Source: Ardenticatena sp. (GTDB taxonomy: Bacteria; Chloroflexota; Anaerolineae; Ardenticatenales; Ardenticatenaceae). From it: 64,000 nucleotides of DNA. The notes under the pieces are model-generated. The model saw nothing but the letters and a program-made list of their open reading frames with translations. It was not told the origin of the DNA and did not search any database. The stretch spans positions 51,732 through 115,731 of the forward strand of contig WFOS01000022.1 of the NCBI GenBank assembly GCA_015487975.1, written 5' to 3'. Below, in pieces: positions 26,008-34,485 of the stretch; position 1 is the stretch's first letter, and the number at the start of each line of letters is the position of its first letter. Position numbers and translations under genes: made by a program.

Positions 26008-26237
26008 TCGCTGTTGGCCGCTTATCGCGCGTGGGGACTCACGAGGGGATCTCGGTTGCCGACACGCTGGTGGCAGGGCGGGGCCGCTGCTCCTTGAACA
26101 GCGTGTGGCGTACCTACCGGGTCGCCTGGTGGGGCCATCACCGCTTCCAGCCAGTCCCCCTGGAACACGTGCTCACCACTGGAGATTTGCCTTCGGCCCG
26201 TCTTCGAGGCTTTTTGGGCGTGCCTGACTCGCTCAGG

Positions 26238-26270
26238 AGGTGCGACGCACCCGCCAGGTGCGTCGCACCT
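26238..26270. repeat. Nested palindromic repeat GGTGCGACGCACC-N5-GGTGCGTCGCACC
   Basis: Two 14-base inverted arms flank a CGCCA spacer, and each arm is itself a palindrome around one base (GGTGCG-A-CGCACC). A close relative is at 63881-63913. Its mobility and role are unknown. Confidence 0.8.
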
Positions 26271-26296
26271 CGAAAACCTCCTTATGAGAAGTGAGC

Positions 26297-26430
26297 CCAT
26301 ATCGAGGCCGAACGCAGATTGCAGGAAGCGGTCCACGCGCTGAGTGTCGGGTGCCACACCGTCACGCTGTTGCTGATACCCTTGGGGTGGGAAGAACCGG
26401 ATTGGAACGCCTGGGCCTATGCCATGCTGG
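26297..26430 (+). pseudogene. Remnant of an unknown gene, direct repeat copy 2
   Basis: The open frame reads IEAERRLQEAVHALSVGCHTVTLLLIPLGWEEPDWNAWAYAMLV and contains repeat copy 2 (26370-26427). It has no start with an SD and no domain I recognise, and the downstream frame drifts into unrelated sequence. I interpret it as part of a decayed gene whose relatives include copy 1 and the gene fragment at the right window edge. The rest of 25915-26604 holds only AT-rich spacer and the palindrome. Confidence 0.45.
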
Positions 26431-26604
26431 TGTACATCAGCATTGGCACATTGTTTATTTGCAAAATATCCTCAGTTTTTGTTACTACCGCCCACTTCTG
26501 CAAGCCGAAATCTCAGCAAAAGGGGGTGGGGTTTTCTTCTGATTTCCATGCATTCTTATCCAATATCTCTCATGCAGAATCGATCTCTCAAGGGAGCGAG
26601 CCCT

Positions 26605-27321
26605 ATGCGCGTGCGTCCTTCATCTTTCGTGTTTGCCCTCATCGCGCTCGTCATGACCACCGTTTTCATACTGTTCAGCGTTCCGACGTCCGAACCTGTC
26701 GCCGCAGAAAAGAGTGACATCGTCCCCGGTCAGTACATCGTCGTGCTCGACGATTCCGTTTCAGCCTCGGCCTTGCCCACTGTCGCCAACGAAATGGCAT
26801 TGCGGCATGGATTGGGCATTGGGCGTTCGTACACCCATGCCATGCGTGGCTTTGTCGCCACCGTGCCTGCCGGGCGCTTGGCCGCTCTGCAAGCCGATCC
26901 TCGCGTGCGCGCTGTTGCCCCCGACCGCTATGTGAGTTTCAACCCGAAACCCTGCCGCAACAATTGCGACAGTGGGCCCCAAGAGATTCCTACTGGCATC
27001 GATCGCATCGATGCCGAGCTCAGCGCCACTGCCAACATCGATGGAGTGGACGACCGTGTGGATGTGGACGTTGCTGTCATCGACACCGGTATCTCGTCCC
27101 ATCCCGACCTGAATGTCGTTGGCGGCTACAACACCATCAGCGGTACATCCATGGCAACACCACATGTTGCGGGCGCAGCAGCGCTCTACAAAGCCACACA
27201 CCCCAATACGACACCCGACGATGTGAAGAATGCGCTCCTGAGTAGTGGCACAACCGACTGGGACAACAGCGACGATCCGGATGGCATCAAGGAGCCATTG
27301 CTGAACGTCAGCGGCTATTGA
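26605..27321 (+). pseudogene. Subtilase (S8) with internal deletion of the His region
   Basis: A 238-residue secreted subtilase remnant. After a signal peptide (residues 8-34) there is an I9 propeptide inhibitor domain (IVPGQYIVVLDDSVSASALP ... VRAVAPDRYVS). The mature domain has the catalytic Asp motif VAVIDTGISSHPDLN (Asp160). It then passes directly from VVGGYN to TISGTSMATPHVAGAAAL (Ser182). The His motif (usually HGTHVAG) and the oxyanion Asn region are missing, about 150-200 residues. The join is in frame, so the ORF stays open, but the triad is incomplete. The start follows AAGGGAG. It is either a true deletion derivative or an assembly collapse. Confidence 0.75.
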
Positions 27322-27353
27322 GCCAAAAAGCACCCCCAAGGGCTTGCAGAAGC

Positions 27354-27385
27354 AACAACGCCCGCTCCTGTGAGCGGGCGTTGTT
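27354..27385. terminator. Bidirectional terminator-like hairpin
   Basis: A perfect 14-bp stem AACAACGCCCGCTC / GAGCGGGCGTTGTT with a 4-base loop lies between the convergent subtilase and Lrp genes. T-runs are weak on both sides. Confidence 0.65.
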
Positions 27386-27399
27386 CGTCTCCCGATATG

Positions 27400-27873
27400 T
27401 CAAAGCGGCAAATGAGTAGTGAATTTGATTTCATCCATGACCAGGTGTGTTGCCACACGTACCAGTGGGCCAGCGTGCGCCAATTTTTCGTGAACGAAAG
27501 TGTTCAATTCAGATGGTGAATGCAACACAACGCGCAGCATGTATTCATACTCGCCTGTGAGGGCCACAAACGTCTGCACTTCTGGCATGGCCATGACGGC
27601 TTCTCGAAATGCGGCGACCGTTTCTGTGTTTACGTTGCCCAGTGAGACGAAAATGTACGCGACTGTGTCATACCCCAGGGCCTCACGGTTGAGCACCGTT
27701 GTGTGGGACGCAATCACACCATCGTTGTACAGGCGGCGCACACGCGACAGAATGGCCGGCGAAGACATGTTCATCTCGCGTGCCAGTTTTGCCCAAGGTA
27801 CGCGGCCATCTTCCTGAGCATGACGAAGGATTTGCACATCCTTTTCGTCAAGTCGAATGCTTTTTTTCGGCAT
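27400..27873 (-). CDS. Lrp/AsnC-family transcription regulator
   Basis: A 157-residue regulator, the standard Lrp length. The N-terminal helix-turn-helix is LDEKDVQILRHAQEDGRVPWAKLAREMNMSSPAILSRVRRLYNDGVI. A C-terminal RAM/AsnC ligand domain follows (VAYIFVSLG, VQTFVALTGEYEYMLRVVLHS). The start is MPKKSIRLD after GGGGGA; the track ORF adds 22 unsupported residues. It is beside the hom-lysC-thrC group but transcribed as a separate unit after a terminator. Control of amino-acid genes is likely from the family, target unknown. Confidence 0.92.
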   Translation of the reverse strand: MPKKSIRLDEKDVQILRHAQEDGRVPWAKLAREMNMSSPAILSRVRRLYNDGVIASHTTVLNREALGYDTVAYIFVSLGNVNTETVAAFREAVMAMPEVQTFVALTGEYEYMLRVVLHSPSELNTFVHEKLAHAGPLVRVATHLVMDEIKFTTHLPL

Positions 27874-28020
27874 TTTCGTTTTCCCCCGTTGATTGTAAGG
27901 CCTTTCCGCAAAAAGGATTGCTTTTACTAAGCAAAACAAACGTTGGTTATTTTATTCGGTTTCACGAACAAATCAAATGCCACTTTGCCAATCGGTAGGC
28001 TTGAATGCCCTTCGGCACAC

Positions 28021-28054
28021 AAAAATGCCTCGGCGTTTGCCGAGACATTTTCCC
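28021..28054 (-). terminator. Terminator of the thrC-lysC-hom operon
   Basis: On the minus strand the stem AAATG-T-CTCGGC / GCCGAG-G-CATTT has a 4-base loop and one internal mismatch, followed by a T-run. Confidence 0.8.
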
Positions 28055-28066
28055 CTGCCCCTAGGG

Positions 28067-29158
28067 TCAGGCGGACAAGAGCGCAAGCTGGAACATATCT
28101 GCCAGGACCCCAGCAGCCGTTACTTCTACACCAGCCCCAGCCCCCTGCACCACCAACGGGCGTTCTCGATACCGTGTTGTCGTGAAAGCAATCAGGTTGT
28201 CGGTGCCACGCAACGCACCCAACGGGCTTTCGCGGGGAACCGCCCGCACGCCAACGAAAACTTCTGCTTCGGAGATCTCCGCCACATAGCGCAAGACAGC
28301 CCCTTGCGCAGCGGCATCGTCAACTCGTGCCTGCATCTCCGCATCCAACTCATCCAGGCATGCCAGAAACTCATCGCGCGAGAGCGAAGCAAACGATTCC
28401 GGGTACAATGGTTCGACAGAGAGCGCTTCCATTTTGAGGGGAAGTCCGATGGTGCGCGTGAGGATAAGCGCTTTGCGCGCGACATCCATACCGTTCAAGT
28501 CGTCACGCGGGTCCGGCTCGGTATACCCCAAACGATGTGCTTCACGTACAGCCGCCGAAAATGAATGCCCGGCTTCCAAGGCGGACATGACAAAGCCCAA
28601 TGTTCCACTCAATGCCCCTTGCACTCGTAGCACGGTATCGCCTGTGTCCAACATACTTCGCAAAGTGGACATCACCGGCAACCCCGCGCCTACGGTTGCC
28701 TCGTAGCGCAGCGGGCCAGCATGCAACAGGTCCCACAAGTGTAGGTCGGCCGTGAGCGGCTTTTTGTTGGCCAACACGATCCCATAGCCCAATGTACGTG
28801 CCCGCTGGAATGCAGGCGCCATGGTTTCGGCCTCAGCCGCGGTCGCATCGACGATGATGGCACCCGGCCAGCCAGCAACGTCCACCAACGCCGCCGTATC
28901 GTTTTGCCAGTAGCCTTCGGGGTGTTCCGCCAAGCGCTTGCCCTGCGCTTTCCATTCGACCAGGGCTTCCAAGAAAAGCGGCGACATCCCTTCATCCTCA
29001 TGGCGTGTCGCCACCAGAGCACCGTCGCTATCGGCAAGCGCCACATAGGCAAACTGAAAGCCATAGCGAGATTGCTGTTCGCGTGTCGCCAATACCTGGC
29101 GTACAAGCGCACGCCCAACGCCGCCAACACCAAATTGAATGATTGGAATGGTCCGCAT
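28067..29158 (-). CDS. hom: Homoserine dehydrogenase
   Basis: It reduces aspartate semialdehyde to homoserine with NAD(P)H. The 363-residue form starts at MRTIPIIQFGVGGVGRALV after AGAGG; the ATG five codons earlier has no clear SD. Motifs are the Rossmann GVGGVG, the ANKKPLT motif, the substrate-site ATVGAGLPVMSTLRSML, GTLGFVMSALEAG, and DDLNGMDVARKALILTR. There is no C-terminal ACT domain, so feedback by threonine through ACT is not expected. It follows lysC by 27 bases in the threonine branch operon. Confidence 0.95.
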   Translation of the reverse strand: MRTIPIIQFGVGGVGRALVRQVLATREQQSRYGFQFAYVALADSDGALVATRHEDEGMSPLFLEALVEWKAQGKRLAEHPEGYWQNDTAALVDVAGWPGAIIVDATAAEAETMAPAFQRARTLGYGIVLANKKPLTADLHLWDLLHAGPLRYEATVGAGLPVMSTLRSMLDTGDTVLRVQGALSGTLGFVMSALEAGHSFSAAVREAHRLGYTEPDPRDDLNGMDVARKALILTRTIGLPLKMEALSVEPLYPESFASLSRDEFLACLDELDAEMQARVDDAAAQGAVLRYVAEISEAEVFVGVRAVPRESPLGALRGTDNLIAFTTTRYRERPLVVQGAGAGVEVTAAGVLADMFQLALLSA

Positions 29159-29185
29159 CCGCCTCTGCTCCATGTTCGGCTTGGT

Positions 29186-30628
29186 TTATTTCGGTGCAAC
29201 GACCGCCGGTGCATCTTCGACAGGCGGCTCGCCCAGCGAGAACGCATCATGGATGGCACGCACGGCATCGTTGGCGTCGGCGGCTTCGACGACCAGCGAG
29301 AGGTTGTATTCGGAACTTCCCTGGGCAATACTGACCACATTGATTTCATGCTCGCCCAAAGCGCCGAATACACGCGAAGCAATGCCCGGCGTGCGCCGCA
29401 TGCCTCCGCCCACGACTGCTACAATCACCACATCATCCTGCACCCAAACGCGGTCAATAGCGCCAATGGACAGCTCATGCATAAATTCCTGTTCCAATGC
29501 CTGGACAACGCGCAGGCTTGCATCCGAAGGCACCACAAAGCAGATGGACTGCTCGGATGAGCTTTGCGAAATCATGAGCACACTCACATCCGAGTGCGCC
29601 GCCGCCCCAAAGACTCGCGCTGCCACGCCAGGAACGCCCAGCATACCACGACCTTCGACAGTCACCAATGCCAGGTTGCGAATCGCCGTGACGGCTTTCA
29701 CCGCTCGTCCGTTGACCGTATCATCGGGCACGATGAGTGTACCGGGGTGGGTGGGGTTGAAGGTATTGAGGATGCGCACTGGAATGCGCTTTTCGACAGC
29801 CGGGCGTACTGTTTTGGGGTGCAACACGCGCGCCCCAAAGTAGGCCATTTCGGCTGCTTCGGTGTAGCCAATGCGGCTGAGCGTGCGTGCGTTGGGCACA
29901 ATGCGCGGGTCGGCGGTGAGCACACCATCCACATCGGTCCAAATCCAGATCTCGTCAGCATCGAGGGCATGCCCCAAAATGGCGGCTGTGTAGTCCGAAC
30001 CGCCGCGCCCCAACGTGGTGACAATGCCGTCGCGTGTGGCTGCCAAAAAGCCAGTGACGACCGGCAAGGTACGTTGTTCCAGCAAGGGCAACAGGCGAGC
30101 ACGTGTCCGCTGGCCTGTTTCGTCCAGCAAGGGATTAGCGGCCCCGAAGCATTCATCGGTGACAATCAACTCGTTGGCGATAATGGCCTCGGCGGGCACA
30201 TCCTGCGTTTGCAAGTAAGAGGCAACCAGCCGCGCTGAAAAACGTTCCCCCAGCGACGAAATCAGGTCCATGGCGCGCGGGGTCACTTCGCCCAAAATGG
30301 CGATGGCTTCGCACAAATGCATGAACATGGACAGTTCCTGCTTGATGGCAGCCAGATCAGGGCCAGTGGTGCGCCCCAGCAACACGCCAGCGGCTTCGGC
30401 ATGGCGTTCCCAGATGGTGGTGCTTGCGGACCGTGCTGCGGCATCGTCCCCCTGTGCTGCGGCCAATGCCGCGTCGATGAGCATATCGGTCACACCACGC
30501 ATGGCGCTGACAACCGCCACCACGTCGTGCCCTTCGGTGTATGACTGCTTCAAAATCTCACCTACCCGACGAATGGCATCAGCGTTGCCAACCGACGTTC
30601 CGCCAAACTTCATCACCAGCCGACTCAT
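29186..30628 (-). CDS. lysC: Aspartate kinase
   Basis: It phosphorylates aspartate, the first step to lysine, threonine and methionine. The 480-residue protein starts MSRLVMKFGGTSVGNADAI after GGAGG. It has the kinase core (GRGGSDYTAAI, WTDVDGVLTADPR, ELIVTDECFGAANP) and two C-terminal ACT domains (ALVTVEGRGMLGVPGVAARVF and VIVAVVGGGMRRTPGIASRVF), the usual sites of lysine or threonine feedback. It lies between thrC and hom, so threonine may be the main controlling end product; this is inference. Confidence 0.96.
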   Translation of the reverse strand: MSRLVMKFGGTSVGNADAIRRVGEILKQSYTEGHDVVAVVSAMRGVTDMLIDAALAAAQGDDAAARSASTTIWERHAEAAGVLLGRTTGPDLAAIKQELSMFMHLCEAIAILGEVTPRAMDLISSLGERFSARLVASYLQTQDVPAEAIIANELIVTDECFGAANPLLDETGQRTRARLLPLLEQRTLPVVTGFLAATRDGIVTTLGRGGSDYTAAILGHALDADEIWIWTDVDGVLTADPRIVPNARTLSRIGYTEAAEMAYFGARVLHPKTVRPAVEKRIPVRILNTFNPTHPGTLIVPDDTVNGRAVKAVTAIRNLALVTVEGRGMLGVPGVAARVFGAAAHSDVSVLMISQSSSEQSICFVVPSDASLRVVQALEQEFMHELSIGAIDRVWVQDDVVIVAVVGGGMRRTPGIASRVFGALGEHEINVVSIAQGSSEYNLSLVVEAADANDAVRAIHDAFSLGEPPVEDAPAVVAPK

Positions 30629-30662
30629 GGAGCACCTCCTTTCTTCCTCCTGTTGACAATCA

Positions 30663-31712
30663 TCACCATCCTAATGCCCGTACTGCATCCTCGATGGTCG
30701 GTTCAATGGGAACGACCTGCCCGCTGTTTGCAATGGCCGTTTCGGGATCTTTGAGTCCATGCCCTGTAAGCACGCAAACGATGCGCTCCTGCCCGCTCAA
30801 CCAGCCCTCATCGAGTGCACGGCGCAAACCAGCCACGCTTGCCGCGCTGGCTGGCTCGCAAAAAATGCCTTCATACATCGCCAGGAGACGCTGGGCTGCC
30901 AAAATCTCCTCGTCGGTGACGGCTTCGATGCGCCCCCCGCTTTCATCGCGCGCCTTCACCGCGCGCTGCCACGAGGCCGGATTGCCAATGCGAATTGCGG
31001 TTGCCACTGTTTCGGGGTGTGGCACCACTTCACCACGCACAATGGGCGCTGCGCCAGCTGCCTGAAACCCAAACATGCGCGGCAACTGTGTTGCCCGTCG
31101 GGCTTCGTGATACCGCTTGAAGCCTTCCCAATAGGCGGTAATGTTGCCTGCATTGCCCACCGGCAAACAGACAACATCTGGGGCGTCGCCCAACACGTCC
31201 ACAATTTCGTACGCCGCGGTGGTTTGCCCTTCAATCCGATAGGGGTTGATGGAATTGACGAGCGCCACATCGTACGTTTCGTGCAACGCCCGCACGAGGC
31301 GCAAGGCATCATCGAAAGAGCCTTCGACGGCCAGTACACGTGCGCCGTACATGAGCGCCTGCGCCAGTTTTCCCAAGGCAATTTTGCCGCCAGGCACAAC
31401 AACAATGGCTTCCAGCCCCGTTCGTGCGGCGTAGGCGGCTGCGGCGGCACTGGTATTCCCGGTGCTCGCGCAGATGATGGCACGGGCGCCATGTTCAAGG
31501 GCATTGGCAACTGCCATGACCATACCACGGTCTTTGAAGGAACCAGTCGGGTTCGTCCCCTCGAATTTGAAGTAGAGGTGGGGCACACCCCATTCAGCCG
31601 CCAGACGATTGGAGCGAATGAGTGGCGTATCGCCTTCGTTGAGGGTGATGAGCGGTGTACGTTCGGTCACAGGCAAAAAATCACGATACCGCGCGAGCAC
31701 TCCTGGTTTCAT
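30663..31712 (-). CDS. thrC: Threonine synthase
   Basis: A PLP enzyme that converts phosphohomoserine to threonine. The 349-residue length is that of the shorter bacterial form. The PLP lysine is in GTNPTGSFKDRGM, the phosphate-binding glycine loop is PVGNAGNITAYWEG, and CASTGNTSAAAAAYAARTG is conserved. It is the first gene of thrC-lysC-hom; a homoserine kinase is not seen here. AAGGAGG is 10 bases before ATG. A terminator lies only about 40 bases upstream, leaving little room for an independent promoter. Confidence 0.95.
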   Translation of the reverse strand: MKPGVLARYRDFLPVTERTPLITLNEGDTPLIRSNRLAAEWGVPHLYFKFEGTNPTGSFKDRGMVMAVANALEHGARAIICASTGNTSAAAAAYAARTGLEAIVVVPGGKIALGKLAQALMYGARVLAVEGSFDDALRLVRALHETYDVALVNSINPYRIEGQTTAAYEIVDVLGDAPDVVCLPVGNAGNITAYWEGFKRYHEARRATQLPRMFGFQAAGAAPIVRGEVVPHPETVATAIRIGNPASWQRAVKARDESGGRIEAVTDEEILAAQRLLAMYEGIFCEPASAASVAGLRRALDEGWLSGQERIVCVLTGHGLKDPETAIANSGQVVPIEPTIEDAVRALGW

Positions 31713-31750
31713 GAGAATGGTTGCCTCCTTCCTTTTCCTCGCCAGATATC

Positions 31751-31779
31751 AAAAAAGGCCCCCACGGGAGTGGGAGCCT
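31751..31779 (-). terminator. Terminator before thrC
   Basis: On the minus strand GGCTCCCAC / GTGGGGGCC (9 pairs with one wobble, 4- or 5-base loop) is followed by TTTTTT. A second small hairpin CGAATC-CAGA-GATTCG is just upstream (31787-31802). It may end the TPR transcript or act as an attenuator for thrC. Confidence 0.8.
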
Positions 31780-31809
31780 CGTTGCTCGAATCTCTGGATT
31801 CGGCTGTCG

Positions 31810-32304
31810 TCAATCCTCACCACGCATGGCAGTGCGGGTGCGTTCCAACATGGTTTTGGCGTCGGTATCGTGTGGGTTGACACGCAACGCCTCGGTGAAA
31901 TAGCGTTCGGCGTCGGCGTAGTCGCCACGGTGGTGATGGACAAGCCCCAACATGTAATGCACATTTGGCGCGTCGGGGTCGGCTTCCAATGCGCGCAACC
32001 ATGCATCAATGGCGCCTGCCTGTCGTTCGGGAGTGCTAGTTTCGAGCGGCCCCAGGCGTGCTGCGGCCAGGTTGATCCAGGCATTGGCGTTATCGGGAGC
32101 GAGTTCGGCAGCACGTTCCAACAGAGGCTGGGCTTTTTTGTGCATGCCAGCCAGAATGTACGCGCCCCCGAGGTTGAGCAAAATGTCCACGTCATCGGGT
32201 TCGGCGGCATGCGCAGCTTCCAGCGCTTCGATGGCGCGTTTGAAATGGCGTTCGTGCAAAGCGCGGATACCTTCTTTGAACAGCGCTTCGGTTTCGGGTT
32301 TCAT
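31810..32304 (-). CDS. TPR-repeat protein
   Basis: A 164-residue soluble protein made of about four tetratricopeptide repeats: ALFKEGIRALHERHFKRAIEALEAAHAAEPDD, ILLNLGGAYILAGMHKKAQPLLERAAELAPDN, AWINLAAARLG and VHYMLGLVHHHRGDYADAERYFTEALRVNPHD. It probably serves as a protein-binding adaptor. It follows the AEC transporter by 19 bases. No partner can be named from the sequence; the upstream HEAT-repeat gene is another scaffold-type protein. Confidence 0.9.
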   Translation of the reverse strand: MKPETEALFKEGIRALHERHFKRAIEALEAAHAAEPDDVDILLNLGGAYILAGMHKKAQPLLERAAELAPDNANAWINLAAARLGPLETSTPERQAGAIDAWLRALEADPDAPNVHYMLGLVHHHRGDYADAERYFTEALRVNPHDTDAKTMLERTRTAMRGED

Positions 32305-32323
32305 GGGTACATGCTCGTTTGAT

Positions 32324-33238
32324 TTACGTCTGCAAAAGCCAGTTTAGCAGAAGTGCAAGCGTGAGCAAACTTGCCACAGTCGTCGTCATGACGGCCAGCG
32401 TGGCAAAAATGGGGTCGGAATCGAATTCGATAGCGAGAATGGTCGTATTGACGGCGACAGGCATGGCGCTTTCCAACACGAAGACGGCCACAGCCAGCGG
32501 CGACAATCCGAAGAAGGGGACGATGAGGGCGGCGAGGGTGGGAGCGCCAATCAGCCGCAATCCGCTCACCAAGGTAAGAGCGGGGGCATGTTCGGCACGA
32601 AAGGGATTGCGCATTGCATTCAACAATTGAATGCCTAGGATGACGAGCATGACGGGTACAGCAGCTTGCCCCAACAGATGGACGGCACGTGCCACTGGTG
32701 TCGGGAGCGTCAGATGCAACGCCCCCAGCAGCAATCCCGCGCAGGCGGCGTACACCACGGGCACACGCACCACGCGGTGAATAGCCTGGCGCACACCGGC
32801 ACGACCTCGCGCGGAAAGGTAAACCGCCAGGGTCGAGGTGATGATGGCACTAATGGTCATGTAGACGGAAGCATAGGCAACACCTTCTTCCCCAAAGGCA
32901 AAGAAGGTAACAGGCAAGCCATAGTTTCCAGCGTTGGGGATGAGTGCAGCCACGATGAAGGCGGCTGCGGTAGGGGGTGGTAAGCGTAAAACGCGGGCGC
33001 CAAGTGCAGCAATCCCCCAGAGCAGGACGGTCAACAAGCAGAGCGCGGCGGCAACGAGCAAAAAAGTACGCCCGCCGATGGTGGAACGCACCAGGGCATC
33101 CAGCACAAGGGCGGGCGACAGGATGTAGAAAGAGAGCCGCGAGATCGTCTGGATATCAAGTTGCAGGGAGGCCTGCATTCCTGCGACGAAAAGCACCACC
33201 AGAAAAACAGGCAAGACGATAGTCAGCAACGTTGTCAT
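32324..33238 (-). CDS. AEC-family membrane transporter
   Basis: A 304-residue protein with about ten hydrophobic segments, typical of auxin-efflux-carrier family transporters. It begins MTTLLTIVLPVFLVVLFVAGMQASLQLD, with the family pattern ILSPALVLDALVRS and the central ALIPNAGNYGLPVTFFAFGEEGVAYAS. AEC carriers in bacteria export or import organic acids such as malate or malonate; the substrate is unknown. The start follows weak purines (CAACG context). It lies between HEAT and TPR genes. Confidence 0.88.
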   Translation of the reverse strand: MTTLLTIVLPVFLVVLFVAGMQASLQLDIQTISRLSFYILSPALVLDALVRSTIGGRTFLLVAAALCLLTVLLWGIAALGARVLRLPPPTAAAFIVAALIPNAGNYGLPVTFFAFGEEGVAYASVYMTISAIITSTLAVYLSARGRAGVRQAIHRVVRVPVVYAACAGLLLGALHLTLPTPVARAVHLLGQAAVPVMLVILGIQLLNAMRNPFRAEHAPALTLVSGLRLIGAPTLAALIVPFFGLSPLAVAVFVLESAMPVAVNTTILAIEFDSDPIFATLAVMTTTVASLLTLALLLNWLLQT

Positions 33239-33265
33239 GGCGAGTGGAGCACGAGTGCCTGGTTG

Positions 33266-34378
33266 TCAAAATGTGTCGTCTTCGTTGCGTTCGTCTTCGT
33301 CGTCTTTTTCTTCCCATTCCTCTACATAGGCCTCGTTGTACGCATCATCGTAGACTTCATCATAGACGTCGGTGTCGAAGTCGTCGTCGTCTTCGGGGCC
33401 CAGTTCGATGTAGGTATCGGGATCATCTTCAAACGTAAACAGATCAAGCATGTCGGGCACCTCCAACGCATTGAAACGTGCCATCTCGATGGCTTCTTCG
33501 ATGTATTCGGCCAGTTCGTCATCAGTGGTGCGCTGCAACAGATTTTCGAGCGCTTCGATGGCGCGTTCTGTGCCGATCTCACTCAGCGCCCAAATGGCCA
33601 CATCGCGCACCTGCGCGTCGGGGTCGGCGAGCAGGTCCACAAGTGCAGGCACGGCAGCTTTGTCGCCCAAATGGCCTGCGGCGCGAGTGGCTTCGTAGCG
33701 AATTTCGGCGCTGGGGTTGCCGAGTTCCCGCCGAATGATGGGCGCCCACTCTGGTTCGCCGGTGCGCCCCATGGCAAAGATGGCGCTGACACGCATGTCA
33801 TGTTCTGGTGCAGCATACGCATCACGAATCGCGGCCCGGGTGACCTCATTGCTCACCGCCGCCATGCTTTCAAGCGCCCGTCGCCGCACTTCAAGTGGTT
33901 CGCTGGCATCGCGGAAAATATTCAGCAATGTTTCGACAATTTCCGCTGCGTTCGTCAGGGCAAGCCCCCCCATCTCGTACTCGAAGAGCGGATGCCCCAG
34001 CCCCAATGCCGCACGCGCCCGCACGCGGGGGTCTTCGGTACGGTCGCGCAGCATGGCCAGCAAACGGCGCGTCAGGCGGGGCAGGCTGGGGGTGTTTGTT
34101 TCCCACAACCCATCCACTGCCTGCATGCGCACCTCGGGATCGGGGTCATCCAGCAGCACGAAAAAGAGTGGTGTGAAATCAGTGGTGCTATCGATTTCAG
34201 CGAGATCGAGCAAAGCAGTTGCGGCCTGTCGGCGACGTTCCACAGGCAAAGCGAACCAGACATCGCGGAACGTTCGTTCATCGAAATGCAAAGGGTCACC
34301 CAATCCAAGCAGAACAGGCGTGGAGAGAGGGACATCAGATTGCAAATGCTGGATGGCAGCCTGAAACTTCGTGCTCAT
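33266..34378 (-). CDS. HEAT-repeat protein with very acidic tail
   Basis: A 370-residue protein with multiple HEAT/PBS-lyase-type repeats, for example DPDPEVRMQAVDGLWETN, DPRVRARAALGLGHP, GNPSAEIRYEATRAAGHLGDKAAVPALVDLLADPDAQVRDVAIWALSEIG. The C-terminal 55 residues are extremely acidic and tyrosine-rich (EDDDDFDTDVYDEVYDDAYNEAYVEEWEEKDDEDE). I start at the second ATG, 9 bases from AAGGA. Such repeats make a curved binding surface. The acidic tail could bind basic proteins or mimic nucleic acid. Partner unknown. Confidence 0.88.
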   Translation of the reverse strand: MSTKFQAAIQHLQSDVPLSTPVLLGLGDPLHFDERTFRDVWFALPVERRRQAATALLDLAEIDSTTDFTPLFFVLLDDPDPEVRMQAVDGLWETNTPSLPRLTRRLLAMLRDRTEDPRVRARAALGLGHPLFEYEMGGLALTNAAEIVETLLNIFRDASEPLEVRRRALESMAAVSNEVTRAAIRDAYAAPEHDMRVSAIFAMGRTGEPEWAPIIRRELGNPSAEIRYEATRAAGHLGDKAAVPALVDLLADPDAQVRDVAIWALSEIGTERAIEALENLLQRTTDDELAEYIEEAIEMARFNALEVPDMLDLFTFEDDPDTYIELGPEDDDDFDTDVYDEVYDDAYNEAYVEEWEEKDDEDERNEDDTF

Positions 34379-34485
34379 CGCCATTCGTCCTTGTTGTATT
34401 CGTATCTTCTCAGTCTAAGTCATCATGATATTGTAATCGCTTTGGGTGGGGTGTCATCTTGGGATACTGTGTACACAGACATCGG

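Noticed and set aside
25950-26294. 114-residue plus-strand ORF in the repeat region
   Set aside because: No SD or domain; composition and repeats suggest remnant sequence.
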